A DNA stretch of 64,000 nt from Acidimicrobiaceae bacterium (lineage in GTDB: Bacteria; Actinomycetota; Acidimicrobiia; Acidimicrobiales; Ilumatobacteraceae): positions 1 to 64,000 of the forward strand of contig JAHEDX010000013.1 of assembly GCA_024641005.1 (NCBI GenBank), written 5' to 3'. A program made the translations under genes and the position numbers. The notes below the pieces were generated by a model. That model made no database searches. It had not been told where the DNA came from and saw nothing but the letters and a program-made list of their open reading frames with translations. Of this stretch, positions 25,303 through 33,819 are shown one piece after another. Each line of letters begins with the position of its first letter. The first letter of the stretch is position 1.

Positions 25303-26406
25303 GTGGGGACAGAGTTCGATCCGATCCGATCCGCTGCGGATGTCGACGCCGAGTGGCTGACCGTCGTGTTGCACGGCGCCGGCGTCGGTGTGTCGAATCG
25401 TGTCACGTCCTGCTCGGCGAGATCGATCGGCACCGGGCAGGTGGGCGACAATGTCCGATTCCAGCTGGTCTGGGCAGATACGGACGAGTCCGTGCCGGAG
25501 ACCGTGGTCGGCAAGTTCCCGTCGCAGAGCGAGATCAGCCGATCGACAGCGGTCGCCGTCGACACCTATGTCCGCGAGATCGGCTTCTACCGGGATCTCC
25601 AACAGCAGGTGGGTATCCGCACACCCCATGTGCACCATGTCGGGTGGGAACCCGCCACGCACGACTTCGTGGTGATCATGGAGGACATCCGGCCGGCCGA
25701 GCAGGGGGACCAGCTCGCAGGGTGCGGGCTCGCCGAGGCGCAACTGGTGATCGACCAGGCGATCGGCCTGCACGCGCCGACATGGGGACGGGTCGGAGAG
25801 TTCGCCGGGTTCGACTGGCTCCATCAACCGGATGCCGAACGAGCGAACACGCTCGGGGCGATGTACTCACTGTGCGCTCCCGGATTCGTCGCCCGCTATG
25901 ACGGACGGCTGAGCAGCGAGGACGTCGCGCTCGCCGACGTGCTCGTCGGGCACTATCCGCAGATCTTCGACGCCACCGCAGCGTGGGCCGATCGGCATCA
26001 GGGCTATTGCGTGATACACGCCGACTACCGGCTCGACAACATCTTGTTCGGTGCGCCGCCGGACTCTCCGGCGGTCACGATCGTGGACTGGCAGACGGTC
26101 TCGATCGGCATCGGACCCGCCGACATCGCCTACTTCTGTGGCGCCGGTTTGTTGCCCACCGAACGCGCCCTCCACGAACGGGGGCTGGTCGAGCGCTACG
26201 CCGCAGGCATGCGTGAGGCAGGCATCGAACTCGACGATGCCGCCGCCTGGGAGGGTTACGTGCTCGGCAGCGCCGGCGGGTACCTGATGGCGCTGCTCGC
26301 GTCGCAGATCGTCGAACGCACCGAGCGGGGCGACGAGATGTTCGCAGTCATGGCTGAACGGCACGCGGCCCAGATCCGCCACGTCGGCCTGCTCGACCGA
26401 CTCTGA
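25303..26406 (+). CDS. Phosphotransferase (aminoglycoside/choline kinase-like) family protein
   Basis: A 367-residue protein kinase-like phosphotransferase. The catalytic loop VIHADYRLDNILFG holds the Brenner-type HxDxxxxN set, and IVDWQTVSIGIGPAD supplies the metal-binding Asp, so ATP-dependent phosphorylation of a small molecule is expected. The N-terminal lobe has PETVVGKFPSQSE with a likely ATP-binding Lys. The family includes aminoglycoside, choline and ecdysteroid kinases. The CrtC-like gene starts 16 bases downstream with its own ribosome binding site, making a probable two-gene operon. Confidence 0.85.
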   Translation: MGTEFDPIRSAADVDAEWLTVVLHGAGVGVSNRVTSCSARSIGTGQVGDNVRFQLVWADTDESVPETVVGKFPSQSEISRSTAVAVDTYVREIGFYRDLQQQVGIRTPHVHHVGWEPATHDFVVIMEDIRPAEQGDQLAGCGLAEAQLVIDQAIGLHAPTWGRVGEFAGFDWLHQPDAERANTLGAMYSLCAPGFVARYDGRLSSEDVALADVLVGHYPQIFDATAAWADRHQGYCVIHADYRLDNILFGAPPDSPAVTIVDWQTVSIGIGPADIAYFCGAGLLPTERALHERGLVERYAAGMREAGIELDDAAAWEGYVLGSAGGYLMALLASQIVERTERGDEMFAVMAERHAAQIRHVGLLDRL

Positions 26407-26422
26407 CCCGGAGGAAATCATC

Positions 26423-27532
26423 ATGTTGCACCCGTTCGACGACTATCCGTTGCACCAGACGCCCGAACCGATCAGTCACCCGGCCTCCGAGTCGCCGAAC
26501 GTGTACGACCGCTTCTTCTTCAACGGGTACAGCGCAGATGGTTCGGTGTTCTTTGCCTTCGCACTCGGCGTCTACCCGAATCGGCGGGTCATGGACGGCG
26601 CGTTCAGCTTGGTTCGCGAGGGGGTGCAGCACAATGTGCGGGCGTCTCGCTTGTGTCCAGACGACCGGACCGACACGTCGGTCGGGCCGCTACGGGTGGA
26701 CGTGGTCGATCCGATGCGACGCCACCGCATCACCGTCGACGATCGCTACGGTCTGTCGGCAGACCTGACGATGACGGCGATCGCTCCGGTGATCGAGGAG
26801 CCACGATTCGTGCACACCGTCGGCCAACGCACCATCTTCGATTACACCCGACTCACGCAGTTCGGGCGGTGGGAAGGTTGGATCGACCTCGACGGCGAAC
26901 GGATCACCCTCGATGCCACCGTGCCGGTGGTCGGTACCCGTGATCGGTCGTGGGGCATGCGGCCGGTGGGCGAGCAGCAGGCAGGCCCTCGCTCGGCACC
27001 CCAGTTCTTCTGGTTGTGGGCACCCACCGTGTTCGACGACGTCTGCACACATATCGCGATCAACCACGAAGCCGACGGCAGGGCGTGGCACCAGAGCGGG
27101 GCGGTCGTGCCACGGATCGGCGACGGTGAACCGACGCTCGACCCGGGTCGCGTGCAGCGTGGGGACGGCGCCGACTTCGATGTCACATGGAGATCGGGCA
27201 CCAGGTGGGTCGAGCGCATCACGACCCGTCTCGGCGTGTGGGGAGGAGCCGACGTCGAAGTGTCGTACGAACCGATGCTGACGTTTCAGATGAGTGGAAT
27301 CGGTTACCGCCACCCTGTCTGGGGGCACGGCTGCTGGGTTGGCCCCGACGAGTCGACACGCGACCACCTGGTGCTCGCCGACGTCGACCCCCTCGATCCG
27401 CTGATGCTCCATGTGCAGGCGCTCGCCCACGCCCGGTGGGGGGATCGTCGCGGTGTCGGCATCGTCGAGCAGCTGATCATCGGTCCGCACGAGCCGACCG
27501 GGTTGACCGGCATCATCGACGGCGCGCGCTGA
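26423..27532 (+). CDS. CrtC/AttH-like lipocalin-fold protein (DUF7064/DUF7065-like)
   Basis: A 369-residue protein without enzyme motifs I can name with certainty. Alternating strands, the opening YDRFFFNGYSADGSVFFAFALGVYP and the central GTRDRSWGMRPV resemble hydroxyneurosporene-synthase (CrtC)/AttH-like proteins, which have a double lipocalin fold and handle hydrophobic molecules. The DRSWGxR segment is typical of the group. The start follows GGAGG (26410-26414) with eight bases spacing, so it is translated from a leadered message shared with the kinase-like gene. Function as a hydratase, cyclase or carrier is open. Confidence 0.65.
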   Translation: MLHPFDDYPLHQTPEPISHPASESPNVYDRFFFNGYSADGSVFFAFALGVYPNRRVMDGAFSLVREGVQHNVRASRLCPDDRTDTSVGPLRVDVVDPMRRHRITVDDRYGLSADLTMTAIAPVIEEPRFVHTVGQRTIFDYTRLTQFGRWEGWIDLDGERITLDATVPVVGTRDRSWGMRPVGEQQAGPRSAPQFFWLWAPTVFDDVCTHIAINHEADGRAWHQSGAVVPRIGDGEPTLDPGRVQRGDGADFDVTWRSGTRWVERITTRLGVWGGADVEVSYEPMLTFQMSGIGYRHPVWGHGCWVGPDESTRDHLVLADVDPLDPLMLHVQALAHARWGDRRGVGIVEQLIIGPHEPTGLTGIIDGAR

Positions 27533-27586
27533 ACACACTCGTCGCCGGACGCCGTCGATCGAGCCCGAGTACGTTGCCCCGATGGC

Positions 27587-27619
27587 TCGTGGAGCGCTCG
27601 TTGTTCCAGCAGGTGCTCG
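27587..27619 (+). repeat. Direct repeat, upstream copy of the start of the 27688 gene
   Basis: A 33-base stretch beginning TCGTGGAGCGCTCGTT matches 27686-27718 at all but two positions, exactly 99 bases upstream and so in the same reading frame. In this copy the GTG (27589) frame runs on for only 22 codons before a TAG. It looks like a partial tandem duplication or a decayed paralogue of the gene start. A -10-like TACGTT (27570-27575) lies 6 nt before an ATG at 27582. Confidence 0.65.
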
Positions 27620-27685
27620 TCCCTGATCGACAGCGTTCCTCGCACCGACGGTAGCCAACCGCACCGGACGCCCTATCGTCCCGGT

Positions 27686-27718
27686 TCGTGGAGCGCTCGT
27701 TCTTCCATCAGGTGCTCG
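27686..27718 (+). repeat. Direct repeat, copy at the start of the 27688 gene
   Basis: Second member of the 33-base pair. It covers the GTG start and first ten codons of the intact gene. A TATCGT box ends eight bases before the GTG. Confidence 0.65.
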
Positions 27719-28122
27719 ATGTGTTCGAGGGGTTCGTCGCAGACGTCGCTGGTGACCTCCACTCGTTCGCGCACGCACGAGGTCTGAAGGTCTGGTACGA
27801 CGACGCAGTCCGCGAGCACTACGAGGCCCAACTGGTCCGGGTCGGCGGCGAGCCCGTGCTCGAACTCGGGTTCCATGCCGAGTACCCGAAGGCATCCGCC
27901 AACGATCGGGTCGTGGCGCGGCTCATCGCCCACGAGGCCAGCTGGCGGGCGGAGCTCGGCGCCGAACCGGTGGCCGGGCCGTTCCTGGGCTCGGAGACGT
28001 GGCGTCGGGTGTCGGAGATCTGGACGCCGCCCGACGTAGAAGACGTGGATGCCGCGATCGAAGTAGCGGCGAGGTTGGCCGACTATGTCGTGGTCCTCGA
28101 ACCGCTGAGGCGTCTGGAGTGA
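27688..28122 (+). CDS. Hypothetical protein, 144 residues
   Basis: I do not recognise the family. The protein is soluble and acidic: it opens with a helix-like RSFFHQVLDVFEGFVADVAGDLH, has a central strand pair (LVRVGGEPVLELGFHAEYP), a helix RVVARLIAHEASWRAELG, and ends with an acidic PPDVEDVDAAIEVAARLADY segment. No metal or nucleotide motif is seen. The first codons are duplicated 99 bases upstream. The start is the GTG after that repeat. It converges on the SnoaL-like gene with a seven-base gap. Confidence 0.7.
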   Translation: MERSFFHQVLDVFEGFVADVAGDLHSFAHARGLKVWYDDAVREHYEAQLVRVGGEPVLELGFHAEYPKASANDRVVARLIAHEASWRAELGAEPVAGPFLGSETWRRVSEIWTPPDVEDVDAAIEVAARLADYVVVLEPLRRLE

Positions 28123-28129
28123 GTCGGAC

Positions 28130-28585
28130 TCAGCTCGAGAGGCGCTCGAGCATCGCCTTCATCTGGGCGTGAACCGCATTGATGGCTTGCAGCGGGCGCA
28201 TCATCACCTTGAACTCGACGATCTTTCCGTCGTCGTCGCAGGTGATGATGTCGACGCCGTTGGCGTACTTACCCTCCACTTCGGTCTCGAACTCGAGCAT
28301 CGCGTGGTGGCCCTGGCAGATCTCCTTGGTGTATCTGAACTTTCCGCCGCCGTCACCGCTCGTGTCGATCGAGGCGCCTGATCCATTCGGATCCGCGTCG
28401 GCCAGCGTGCCGCCAGCGGCGCGCAGGTAGAGCTTGGTGATCTCACGACCGCGCTGGGGCGTGAACACGATGGGGGAGAGGAAGATGCATTCCTCGTGCA
28501 GCACCGTGTCGAGGCCTCCCGGCAGCTGGCCCCGAAGATGTTGATGCCAGCGCTCGATGCACCCGTGGATTGGTTCGTCAGCCAT
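28130..28585 (-). CDS. Nuclear-transport-factor-2-like (SnoaL-like) protein
   Basis: A 151-residue single-domain protein with the NTF2-like cone pattern: an N-terminal helix (IERWHQHLRGQLPGGLDTVLHEECIFLSP in its first part), a strand-rich middle (HHAMLEFETEVEGKYANGVDIITC) and the last strand GKIVEFKVMMRPLQAI. Proteins of this fold include ketosteroid-isomerase-like enzymes and polyketide cyclases, with active-site residues too variable to assign here. The ATG is supported by a -10 box six bases upstream. Confidence 0.75.
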   Translation of the reverse strand: MADEPIHGCIERWHQHLRGQLPGGLDTVLHEECIFLSPIVFTPQRGREITKLYLRAAGGTLADADPNGSGASIDTSGDGGGKFRYTKEICQGHHAMLEFETEVEGKYANGVDIITCDDDGKIVEFKVMMRPLQAINAVHAQMKAMLERLSS

Positions 28586-28591
28586 GCCGCC

Positions 28592-28597
28592 AGTCTT
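28592..28597 (-). promoter_or_regulatory. Predicted -10 box, NTF2-like gene
   Basis: On the minus strand AAGACT ends 6 nt (ggcggc) before the ATG at 28585. Confidence 0.42.
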
Positions 28598-28651
28598 GCC
28601 GACCGCATCCGCGGGCGACGACATCAGCCCGGTCTCGGGGACGTCGGCGGT

Positions 28652-30073
28652 TCAAGCAGCGTGGATCTTGGCGATTTGGTGGCGGTCTCCACCGGCACGC
28701 TTGGCGGCGTACATCGCCTCGTCCGCGCGACTCATCAGGCGGTCCACGTCGCGATCTGCATCGAGATGGGCGACCCCGACGCTGGCAGAGACCGTCAGCG
28801 CCAACCCGTCGATGCGCACCGGCTCACCGAGCATCTTCACGACCCGGTCAGCGATCCTCCTGACGGTCGAGGGCGTCAGGCCACCCGTTTCGCCGTTCAA
28901 CACGAGTGCGAACTCGTCGCCGTGGAGACGGGTGACGACGTCGCCGGCGCGAACGGCGCGGCGCAGCCGGTCGGCGACGGTGGCGAGCACACGGTCGCCG
29001 ACGAGATGCCCATGCAGGTCGTTGACCAGCTTGAAGTTGTCGAGGTCGACGAACAACATCACGCAATCCCCGGCCAGTGACTCGACCTGCCTGAGGCAGC
29101 GAGTGAGTCCCAACCGATTGGGTAGACCGGTCAGATCGTCCAACGTGGCGGCATGCTCGAGCAGCCTGTCGTTGTGAGCCTTGAGCAGCACGACCGACAT
29201 CAGCTCGCGGGCCCGCTCGACACGCTGCAGTGCCCCCATCGGGGGTTCTTGGCGCTCGCGCTTGCATGCGATGAGGCGCAGCGTCGTCGAAACGTCCGGC
29301 GCATGGGCGCCGGCGTAGAAGCAGTCGTGGAAGCCGGCGGCAGCGAGCTGCTCGCGTGAAGGATGGGGCAGGGCGTCGACCGCGATGCGAGCCGGTGCAG
29401 TGTGCAGACCTGCCCAGGGCACGAAGTCGGTGCAGCTCATCGGCAGACCCTCGAACGCCGGATGGCTGGCGGCGATCAGGCGGTCGGAGCCGTCGGACAG
29501 CTGTTCGAACACGGCCGCTTCGATGCCGTGCGGTGGCAACGTCATGATGTCGACGACATGCTGCATCAACGTCTCGATCGAGTCGCCTGCCGCAACTCCT
29601 GAGAACACGGCGTCGAGTAACTCCTCGATACGTGCCGGCCGCACGGAATACATGAAGCCCTGCACGTCAGGATCGGTGAGTCCCGCGCCGCCGGTCGCCT
29701 CGATCGGAATCACCGTGCCGTCCTTGGCCAGCACCCGCAATCGCAACGACGCCCACTCGGAGGCGCCGAGTTGTTCGTCTGCTTCGGCGGTGCTGATCAG
29801 ATTGGCGAATGCCTCGATCACCCAGGTCGCGTCGTCGGGGTGGAGGTATTGGAACAGGCTGCCCCCGAGCGCCTCGTCGAAGGTCCAACCGGTGAGTTCG
29901 ACCATCGCCTCGTTCGCGTAGGTGATCTGGCCGCCCTGATCGATGACGATCACCGGTGTCGGTAGATGATCGAGTACGCGCCGGTAGAACCTGGGGCTGT
30001 CCTGCAGATTCGTATGGCCGGTGGGAGCTACGGGCACGGTGCTCTCGGTGGTCGTTCGACGGATGGGGCGCAT
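28652..30073 (-). CDS. PAS-GGDEF diguanylate cyclase
   Basis: A 473-residue predicted c-di-GMP synthase. Residues about 25-135 are a PAS sensor (RVLDHLPTPVIVIDQGGQITYAN, LTGWTFDEALG). Residues about 150-300 resemble a GAF-like domain with several Cys/His residues. The GGDEF domain starts near LDDLTGLPNRLG; the active-site loop reads HGDEF at 384-388 rather than GGDEF, and the inhibitory I-site RAGD is intact five residues before it. No membrane segment is seen, so it is a cytosolic sensor. The variant first residue leaves catalytic competence uncertain. Confidence 0.88.
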   Translation of the reverse strand: MRPIRRTTTESTVPVAPTGHTNLQDSPRFYRRVLDHLPTPVIVIDQGGQITYANEAMVELTGWTFDEALGGSLFQYLHPDDATWVIEAFANLISTAEADEQLGASEWASLRLRVLAKDGTVIPIEATGGAGLTDPDVQGFMYSVRPARIEELLDAVFSGVAAGDSIETLMQHVVDIMTLPPHGIEAAVFEQLSDGSDRLIAASHPAFEGLPMSCTDFVPWAGLHTAPARIAVDALPHPSREQLAAAGFHDCFYAGAHAPDVSTTLRLIACKRERQEPPMGALQRVERARELMSVVLLKAHNDRLLEHAATLDDLTGLPNRLGLTRCLRQVESLAGDCVMLFVDLDNFKLVNDLHGHLVGDRVLATVADRLRRAVRAGDVVTRLHGDEFALVLNGETGGLTPSTVRRIADRVVKMLGEPVRIDGLALTVSASVGVAHLDADRDVDRLMSRADEAMYAAKRAGGDRHQIAKIHAA

Positions 30074-30140
30074 GGGGTCTCGTGTTCTGATCGGACGCCG
30101 AACCGAGTGACTTGAACCGCTGGTCGAGAAATCCTCGAGG

Positions 30141-31874
30141 TCACAGCAGACGGGTTGCGTACGGCCACTGACGGTTGCGAACGGGCACGTCGCGCCGACG
30201 TTCGGTGGTGAGCCGGGCCGTCAGTATCGTGCGCGTCGCCGCAGTGCAGGGTTCGTCCCAGAGGTTGTGTCGCTCGACGGGGTCCGTCGTCAGGTCGTAC
30301 AGCTCCCATTCGTCGGGGAGCACGTGGGCGCGATGGGTCGGCCCATCTGGACCGGATGTTGCAAGATGGCGTACGCCCGGCTCGGTCCAGGTGTCGGGGT
30401 CGTCGAACGTTCTCACGAGCTTCCACAGGTGGCCGTCGACCGTGGTGACGAGCGCCTCGAGATTCGAGCCCACATTCGCCGGGACGGCGATCAACATGTC
30501 GTCGGGAGGTTCTGCTCCCAGCCCGAAGCCCCGGGCGACGGCGGATGCGCCGGTGTCACCTTCCATGATGTTGTCGCGCGTCATCAGGTAGACGCTGCGG
30601 TTCGTGTCGGCGGGTTCGCCGTCGACGAAGCGCATCAGGTTGTGCCCGGGAAGCGGATGGAACTCGGTGAACCGCCCGGAGAGTGTCGCCCCGATCTCGT
30701 CGATGTCGATGTCCGCCGCAGCGAGCAGCGTCGGCACGATGTCGACATGGGAGGTCGGCATCTGCGAGATCATCTGCCCGTGCGTGGGCCGCTCGCCGAT
30801 TCGGACGATCGTGAAGGGCACCCTTGCGGCCTCGTCATAGAGCGTGAACCACTTCTGGTGGAGGCCTCCGTGAGACCCCAACAGTTCGCCGTGATCGGCG
30901 CTGCGCAGCAGCACGGCATCGGCTGAGCCGGCGTCGGTGACGGCCCGCCTCACCCGATCGATCGGATCGTCGACGTCGGCGTGGAGCCGGTAGTACAGGC
31001 GTCGATACTCGTCGGCGTTGGCCTCGTAGACACCGACGCCGAGTGGCGCGTAGCCCGTCGGGTACGAATCCCGATAGGCAGCCTGAGCGGAGGGCTTGTC
31101 GGCGAGGTCCTCGTCGGCCGTCGGCGCCGCCGGCACCGGCGGGGTGTCGTGCGGGTCGGGTGGGAGCGGGTTCCTGCGGGTCCACCCGGGGAACAGCACG
31201 ATGTCGTGGGGATTGACGAAGCTGACGACCAGCAGGAACGGCCGAAGGGCGTCGGCGTCGCCGGCCCGCCGCCCGTCATACCGTTGTTCGAGCCAGGCGA
31301 TCGCCCGGTCGGCGTACAGCCCGTCGCGACGGGTTCCGCTGTCCGCGAGCTTGCCCCCGTGAGGTTCGGGTCCCACCCATCCCGAGAAACCGAACTGGTC
31401 GAGCGGGTCGGCGTCCAGATAGGCCTGCACCGCCACTGGGTCCGGCTCGCCGGCGTCGTCGTTCGTGGCGAGCGACGCTCCGGTCACGGGATCGACGAGA
31501 TCGGCGTGGGTGAGGTGCCATTTACCCTCGTAACGGGTGTCGTACCCGGCAGCACGGAACCAGTGACCCAGGGTGGGCACCTCACCTTGGCGCAACCAAC
31601 GCATCGCCGTGTCGTCGGCGTCCTTGCCGAGCCCGTCGGTCTGGGTGACCCCGTGCACGTCCGGAAACTGCCCGGTGAAGATGGTCGGTCGACTGGGCAC
31701 GCAAGCGAGCGAGCCTGTGTAGTGCCGGTCGAAGGTGACTCCGTGTTCGTCGAACCAGCGACGCCCCGGCAACGCTGTGCTTCGCCATCGGCGAATTTCG
31801 TCGTTTTCGTAGGGAGGAGCTGCTCGTTCCTGATCGGTCAGGATGACGATGATGTCGGGTCGAGCGGCACTCAA
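30141..31874 (-). CDS. Sulfatase family protein (formylglycine-dependent)
   Basis: A 577-residue sulfatase/alkaline-phosphatase-superfamily hydrolase. The CxPxR signature is at residues 58-62 (LACVPSRPTIFTG), where C58 would be matured to formylglycine; DIIVILTDQE near the start binds the metal and GKWHLTH carries the next active-site Lys/His pair. SADHGELLGSHG supplies a second metal-ligand Asp-His pair. No signal peptide, so it acts inside the cell unless exported with a partner. Its start overlaps the dienelactone-hydrolase-like gene by four bases, suggesting an operon that removes sulfate or a related ester group. Confidence 0.9.
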   Translation of the reverse strand: MSAARPDIIVILTDQERAAPPYENDEIRRWRSTALPGRRWFDEHGVTFDRHYTGSLACVPSRPTIFTGQFPDVHGVTQTDGLGKDADDTAMRWLRQGEVPTLGHWFRAAGYDTRYEGKWHLTHADLVDPVTGASLATNDDAGEPDPVAVQAYLDADPLDQFGFSGWVGPEPHGGKLADSGTRRDGLYADRAIAWLEQRYDGRRAGDADALRPFLLVVSFVNPHDIVLFPGWTRRNPLPPDPHDTPPVPAAPTADEDLADKPSAQAAYRDSYPTGYAPLGVGVYEANADEYRRLYYRLHADVDDPIDRVRRAVTDAGSADAVLLRSADHGELLGSHGGLHQKWFTLYDEAARVPFTIVRIGERPTHGQMISQMPTSHVDIVPTLLAAADIDIDEIGATLSGRFTEFHPLPGHNLMRFVDGEPADTNRSVYLMTRDNIMEGDTGASAVARGFGLGAEPPDDMLIAVPANVGSNLEALVTTVDGHLWKLVRTFDDPDTWTEPGVRHLATSGPDGPTHRAHVLPDEWELYDLTTDPVERHNLWDEPCTAATRTILTARLTTERRRDVPVRNRQWPYATRLL

Positions 31875-32563
31875 TCGAGGTGCTCGTGCAGGAACGCCGT
31901 CGTCTGAGGCCAGATGAGATCGTAGAGCGCCTGGTCCTGCGTGCCGAGCGCGTTGTGCGGTGCCATGAACGCGTGGCCGGATCCTTCGTGAACGGTGATG
32001 GTGACGTCCTTGCCCATGGCCTGCAGCTCGGCCTCGAGGGCCTTCGCGGCCGCAGGCGGGAAGAAGTCGTCGTGCTCGGCCATGTGCCCCTGGATCGAGG
32101 CCTCGATGTCGCGGTAGTTCGGCTGATCGTCGCCCTGCGGAAATCCGTAGAAGGGAACTGCGGCGACGATCCGGTCGGGTCGCAGGGCCGCCAGGATGAA
32201 CGTGAGGAGGCCACCCATGCAGAAACCCATCACGCCGATGCCGTCACTCGTCGTGGCATCGTGATCGGCGAGGTAGTCGACGGCGCTGCTCATGTCTCGT
32301 GCCGCACGCTCGGGCGGTAATGACGACATCATGGCGGCCGCCTTGTCCATCTCGGTGTGGCCGGCGAGCTGGCCGTGGTACAGATCGGGCGCGAGGGCGA
32401 CGAACCCGGCAGCTGCCAGGCGGTCTGCCATCTCTTTGATGCCCGAGTCGAGGCCCCACCACTCCTGCACGACGATGACGCCCGGACCCCGTCGACCCTC
32501 GGGAAGCGCGAGGTAACCGGATGCGATTTCACCGTTGCTCTTGAAGTCGATCATTGATCCCAT
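31871..32563 (-). CDS. Dienelactone hydrolase family protein
   Basis: A 230-residue alpha/beta hydrolase of the dienelactone hydrolase type. The nucleophile is Cys (C115 in VMGFCMGGLL) as in true dienelactone hydrolases, with E34 in VVQEWWGLDSGI, an acid around AEHDDFFPP and the His in GSGHAFMAP. Dienelactone hydrolases open lactones in chlorocatechol breakdown, but the family is broad. It is first in a two-gene unit with the sulfatase, and its promoter overlaps the end of the transporter gene upstream. Confidence 0.9.
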   Translation of the reverse strand: MGSMIDFKSNGEIASGYLALPEGRRGPGVIVVQEWWGLDSGIKEMADRLAAAGFVALAPDLYHGQLAGHTEMDKAAAMMSSLPPERAARDMSSAVDYLADHDATTSDGIGVMGFCMGGLLTFILAALRPDRIVAAVPFYGFPQGDDQPNYRDIEASIQGHMAEHDDFFPPAAAKALEAELQAMGKDVTITVHEGSGHAFMAPHNALGTQDQALYDLIWPQTTAFLHEHLD

Positions 32564-32569
32564 GCGCGT

Positions 32570-32575
32570 ACGTTA
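32570..32575 (-). promoter_or_regulatory. Predicted -10 box, dienelactone hydrolase gene
   Basis: On the minus strand TAACGT ends 6 nt (acgcgc) before the ATG at 32563. It overlaps the TAA stop codon of the upstream MFS gene. Confidence 0.52.
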
Positions 32576-33775
32576 GGGCGCGGACGCCGGTTGTGGCGAA
32601 CGCTCTGGGAGGACCGAGATCGGAAGGTGGATCAGCGCAGCGACGACTCCCAAGACGACAGCGATGGTCCAGACCGGTCCGTACCCACCCGAACTGTCGT
32701 ACACCCGGCCACCCAGCCAGACACCGAGGAATGCTCCGACCTGGTGGGACAGGAACACGATGCCGAACAGCGTGGTCAGGTACCGCTGCCCGAACATCGC
32801 GGCGACGAGCCCGCTGGTCAACGGTACGGTCGAGAGCCACAGCAACCCCATCACGGCACCGAACGCAAGCGCGCTCGCGCTGCTGAGGGGGGTCAGCATG
32901 AACGCGGTCATGACGATCGCTCGAGCGAGATACAGGGCGGCGAGCAAGGTGCGACGTGGGTACCGGTCGCCCATCCACCCGGCCGCCAGCGAACCGGCGA
33001 TGTTGAACAAGCCGATCAACGACAGCGAGATAGCGGCGGTGCGATCGGACAGGCCTTGGTCGGTGAGGTAGGCGGGGAGGTGAGCGCTGATGAACGCTAC
33101 GTGGAAGCCGCAGACGAAGAACCCGGTGGTGAGCAGGACATAGCTCGGGGTGCGCATCGCCTGCCCGACGGCGGTCGAGAGCGAATCGGCCGGGGCGTGG
33201 GGATCGTGCTCGTCGTGTGTGTCCGCCGGCAGTAGGAACGACGCCGCTCCGATCGCGACGAACGCGATCGCGCCGAGCGCTGCCATCGCCCCGCGCCAGC
33301 CGAGCGAATCGATCAGCAGCTGGACGATCGGCACCATCGCGAACATGCCGATCGACGCGCCGGCAGTGACGAAACCGAACGCAAACGACTGTCGCCTTGC
33401 CGGTACCGCCTTGCCGACGGCACCGATCACCACGACGAACGAGGCACCCGACACGGCCAAGCCGAACAACAACGCGAGCGAGATGCCGAACCCGGTCATG
33501 CCGTTCGAACGCGATGCAAGGACGAGGCCCGAGCCCATCAACAGGCCGGCCGTGGCGACGACTCGTCGCGGGCCGAGCCGGTCGGCAGCCATGGCGGCGA
33601 GTGGGACACCGAGAATCAGATTGTGGGCGGCCACCGCCAGGGCGAACGACTCGCGGTCGGTGCCGAGGTCGGAGGTGACCGGTTTGAGGAACAGCCCGAT
33701 CGATTGGCGGGTGCCCATCGTGATGAACACCATCGCCGCGCCGGTCAGCAACACGATCCAGGTTCGGCGCGACAC
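32573..33775 (-). CDS. MFS transporter
   Basis: A 400-residue major-facilitator membrane protein, long enough for 12 helices. The loop 2-3 signature reads AMAADRLGPRRVV and its second-half equivalent GWMGDRYPRRTL. Oxalate/formate-antiporter-like (MCT-type) features such as TMGTRQSIGLFLKPVTSDLG suggest export or uptake of an organic acid, without certainty. The GTG at 33775 is chosen over an adjacent GTG because a CACACT box lies exactly six bases upstream. It is divergent from acetoacetyl-CoA synthetase, 44 bases apart. Confidence 0.88.
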   Translation of the reverse strand: MSRRTWIVLLTGAAMVFITMGTRQSIGLFLKPVTSDLGTDRESFALAVAAHNLILGVPLAAMAADRLGPRRVVATAGLLMGSGLVLASRSNGMTGFGISLALLFGLAVSGASFVVVIGAVGKAVPARRQSFAFGFVTAGASIGMFAMVPIVQLLIDSLGWRGAMAALGAIAFVAIGAASFLLPADTHDEHDPHAPADSLSTAVGQAMRTPSYVLLTTGFFVCGFHVAFISAHLPAYLTDQGLSDRTAAISLSLIGLFNIAGSLAAGWMGDRYPRRTLLAALYLARAIVMTAFMLTPLSSASALAFGAVMGLLWLSTVPLTSGLVAAMFGQRYLTTLFGIVFLSHQVGAFLGVWLGGRVYDSSGGYGPVWTIAVVLGVVAALIHLPISVLPERSPQPASAP

Positions 33776-33781
33776 CACAGC

Positions 33782-33787
33782 AGTGTG
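33782..33787 (-). promoter_or_regulatory. Predicted -10 box, MFS gene
   Basis: On the minus strand CACACT ends 6 nt (gctgtg) before the GTG at 33775. Confidence 0.46.
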
Positions 33788-33806
33788 GCAGGCGAGCTGG
33801 ACGCGC

Positions 33807-33812
33807 GAGAAT
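33807..33812 (+). promoter_or_regulatory. Predicted -10 box, acetoacetyl-CoA synthetase gene
   Basis: GAGAAT ends 7 nt before the ATG at 33820. It overlaps the alternative ATG at 33811, arguing against that start. Confidence 0.42.
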
Positions 33813-33819
33813 GCCGGGG

